Assembly: GCA_002381805.1 (NCBI GenBank)
Contig: DFXZ01000010.1
Coordinates: 62,001-126,000 of the forward strand
Reading direction: 5' to 3'
From: Bdellovibrio sp. UBA4095
Lineage (GTDB): Bacteria > Bdellovibrionota > Bdellovibrionia > Bdellovibrionales > Bdellovibrionaceae
Length of the DNA stretch: 64,000 nucleotides
The position numbers and the translations under genes are program-made. Numbering within the stretch: position 1 is the first letter of the stretch; the number at the start of each line of letters is the position of its first letter. Below, one piece after another: positions 62,866 through 64,000 of this stretch. The notes beneath the pieces were generated by a model. It was given only the letters and a program-made list of their open reading frames with translations, did not search any database and was not told the origin of the DNA.

Positions 62866-63240
62866 CTATTCCGGGCGGGTGACAATGAAGGTCGCGATTG
62901 CGAATAGAAATACTGTGACTGCGATTTTAACCGTTAAAACCGCGGAGCTAAGGTGCAAACCAAGCAAAGATATTCCCAACATTGCTAGAGCGAATAGTTT
63001 TGACCGTCTAGAAATGGCCCTACGGTCGCGCCAATCATTGATAATAGGAGCAAATGTCGGATGTCGCACTAACCAACTATGAAAGGTCTCTGAAGATTGA
63101 TAAAAGCACCAAGCGGTAAGGAGCACGAATGGCGTGGTCGGCAGTAGAGGCAAAAATATCCCCGCGACTCCCAGTAGCAAAGAAGCGCTGCCGACGACGA
63201 TAAGAATGAAACGGACGATGGGATTTTTTTGTAGCCTCAT
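62866..63240 (-). CDS. ybaN: YbaN family (DUF454) inner membrane protein
   Basis: 124 residues from the ATG at 63240, overlapping the upstream gene's stop by ATGA (an ATG at 63252 is possible). Membrane segments with GIFLPLLPTTPFVLLTAWCFYQSSETFHSWL and RRAISRRSKLFALAML, matching YbaN. Function unknown. Its stop adjoins radD on the same strand. Confidence 0.85.
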   Translation of the reverse strand: MRLQKNPIVRFILIVVGSASLLLGVAGIFLPLLPTTPFVLLTAWCFYQSSETFHSWLVRHPTFAPIINDWRDRRAISRRSKLFALAMLGISLLGLHLSSAVLTVKIAVTVFLFAIATFIVTRPE

Positions 63241-63806
63241 GGGTGGTTGCATTCACTCCGCTTTTGACAGTTCATGACCTTTCGTCGAAGCTCCTGAAAT
63301 TCAAGCAAAGTGTACGGCATTTCTTCGTCATAACCAACTGCGATCGTTCCTTTTTGACCTATGGTACTGAAATTCTCGATCCCTTTGAAAGCCAGTTCTG
63401 TCAGTGACTGCTCGCCAGAAAAGGCAGAGCGGAAAACCAGCTCTTTTGCTGAACGTAGGGACTTTAAAAATCGTTTTCGCTGTTGCAAAGCCTTTTCCAA
63501 TCCCAATGCCGGCTCTTTCCAACATTTGACTTCAGAGACCTGCACCACTTTTTGCTTGTGATGGTCCAGGACGACAATATCCAGCTCACCAATGACTCGC
63601 TCACTATCTGCATAGTATATCCCGGTAAGCACTTCAAATTGGGGATTCGGATAGCTCTTTTGCACCTGCACTCGCGCGACCTCTTCGCACACAGCACCAG
63701 AGTCCTCAAAGGACCGGTCGACCCGAATGAGGTGATCAAAGTCCGAAGCCCAAAAGCCAAAAACTGAATGCCAAGATATTAGCGTGGCAAAGATTGATAA
63801 CAACAT
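63237..63806 (-). CDS. Exported PD-(D/E)XK-nuclease-fold candidate
   Basis: 189 residues from the ATG at 63806 (GGAAGG upstream; TAATG overlap with the preceding stop). The N-terminus is a signal peptide (MLLSIFATLISWHSVFGFWA-SD). The mature part has GELDIVVLDHHKQKVVQVSEVKCWKE, which fits GE-x-D ... (S/E)-x-K of PD-(D/E)XK nucleases (YraN-like order). A secreted nuclease would be novel. Alternatively the fold is used for binding. Cys in the tail (MNCQKRSECNHP). Confidence 0.65.
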   Translation of the reverse strand: MLLSIFATLISWHSVFGFWASDFDHLIRVDRSFEDSGAVCEEVARVQVQKSYPNPQFEVLTGIYYADSERVIGELDIVVLDHHKQKVVQVSEVKCWKEPALGLEKALQQRKRFLKSLRSAKELVFRSAFSGEQSLTELAFKGIENFSTIGQKGTIAVGYDEEMPYTLLEFQELRRKVMNCQKRSECNHP

Positions 63807-64000
63807 TAAGCGCCTTCCGTCGGCGGATAAGTTCGCTCTTGAGGCCACCAACAAGTTGGAGGTGGGCACTTGCCATTTCTATCCCGCAAGCAAACCGCAG
63901 CTCTCGAAAAAATGTCCAATCGACATTGAAAGGATGGATAATAATTAGGGCGGTAATCTTGAACCTCTGGCGCGGAGGACTTTAAACTCACGGGCTCATA
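63806..64000 (-). CDS. 3' end of a gene running off the right edge
   Basis: The minus frame is open from the window edge (64000) to TAA at 63806-63808, which overlaps the next ATG as TAATG. The visible 64 residues include PNYYPSFQCRLDIFSRAAVC, a Cys-rich part, and PPPTCWWPQERTYPPTEGA at the end. No family recognised; coupling suggests it is in one operon with the nuclease-like gene, ybaN and radD. Confidence 0.5.
   Translation of the reverse strand, partial: YEPVSLKSSAPEVQDYRPNYYPSFQCRLDIFSRAAVCLRDRNGKCPPPTCWWPQERTYPPTEGA

Noticed and set aside
1..64000. tRNA, rRNA, CRISPR array, insertion sequence or integrase gene
   Set aside because: No clover-leaf end, no repeated spacer pattern and no transposase or recombinase motif was seen while reading both strands.

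Overview
The window looks like chromosome from a Bdellovibrio-type predatory deltaproteobacterium (Bdellovibrionota). The best taxonomic marker is the iron exporter at 58532-59836: it follows the structurally characterised Bdellovibrio bacteriovorus ferroportin homologue closely, including its metal-site Asp, Asn, Ser and Phe. The moderate GC content, dense gene packing, many secreted hydrolases and lipoproteins, a minimal PutA lacking the DNA-binding domain, and a type IVa pilin followed by a TPR gene all fit. I found no rRNA, tRNA, CRISPR array, insertion sequence or prophage. The assignment rests on remembered family features, not a database search.

Layout. 1-3.1 kb (minus): a secreted RHS/YD-repeat protein cut by the left edge, then pilA with a TPR membrane protein. 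3.3-17.5 kb (plus): clpS-clpA, htpX, a lipoprotein lytic transglycosylase, a subtilisin-like protease, lnt-mutS2, a lipase-maturation-factor-like protein and a DUF421 protein. 17.8-29 kb: small lipoproteins and secreted proteins, a protein with two similar PBECR-like domains, a coiled-coil/Hsp20 fusion, a matrixin-type protease, NAD-type isocitrate dehydrogenase with an F420-ligase-like protein, and a histidine kinase. 29-34.3 kb: hslO (Hsp33), a histidine phosphatase, an FAH-family protein and putA. 34.3-45.9 kb (all minus): envelope proteins, a lipoprotein phosphoesterase, secreted endonuclease I, rhomboid and RDD proteins, an S41 peptidase with an altered dyad, a Fis-type regulator and a secreted three-gene operon. 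46.3-49.2 kb: the glyoxylate shunt aceB-aceA. 60.2-64 kb (minus): an exported methyltransferase-like protein, radD, a ybaN homologue, an exported nuclease-fold candidate and a cut-off gene at the right edge.

The most coherent module is 50.8-60.2 kb, a redox, sulfur and iron island. A glutathione transferase leads into TauE/SafE, two YeeE/YedE half-proteins and a rhodanese on the minus strand. These are divergent from a persulfide-dioxygenase-like metallo-hydrolase. Then come a Crp/Fnr regulator co-oriented with oxyR, ahpC-ahpF, the ferroportin-like iron exporter and a glutaredoxin. In the 141-bp gap between rhodanese and the metallo-hydrolase lies a perfect 18-bp palindrome, centred about 41.5 bp upstream of the inferred start of both divergent promoters. 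That is the class II Crp/Fnr activator position, so one dimer may activate both sulfur-handling units. A near-consensus OxyR double site lies between oxyR and ahpC. The gene content resembles known Blh/BigR sulfide-detoxification operons, but with a Crp/Fnr protein in place of BigR and joined to peroxide and iron-efflux genes.

Other points of interest: two intergenic regions with RNA-like structure (50.6 kb and 36.7 kb), a short upstream reading frame before putA, and the exported nuclease-fold candidate at 63.2-63.8 kb.
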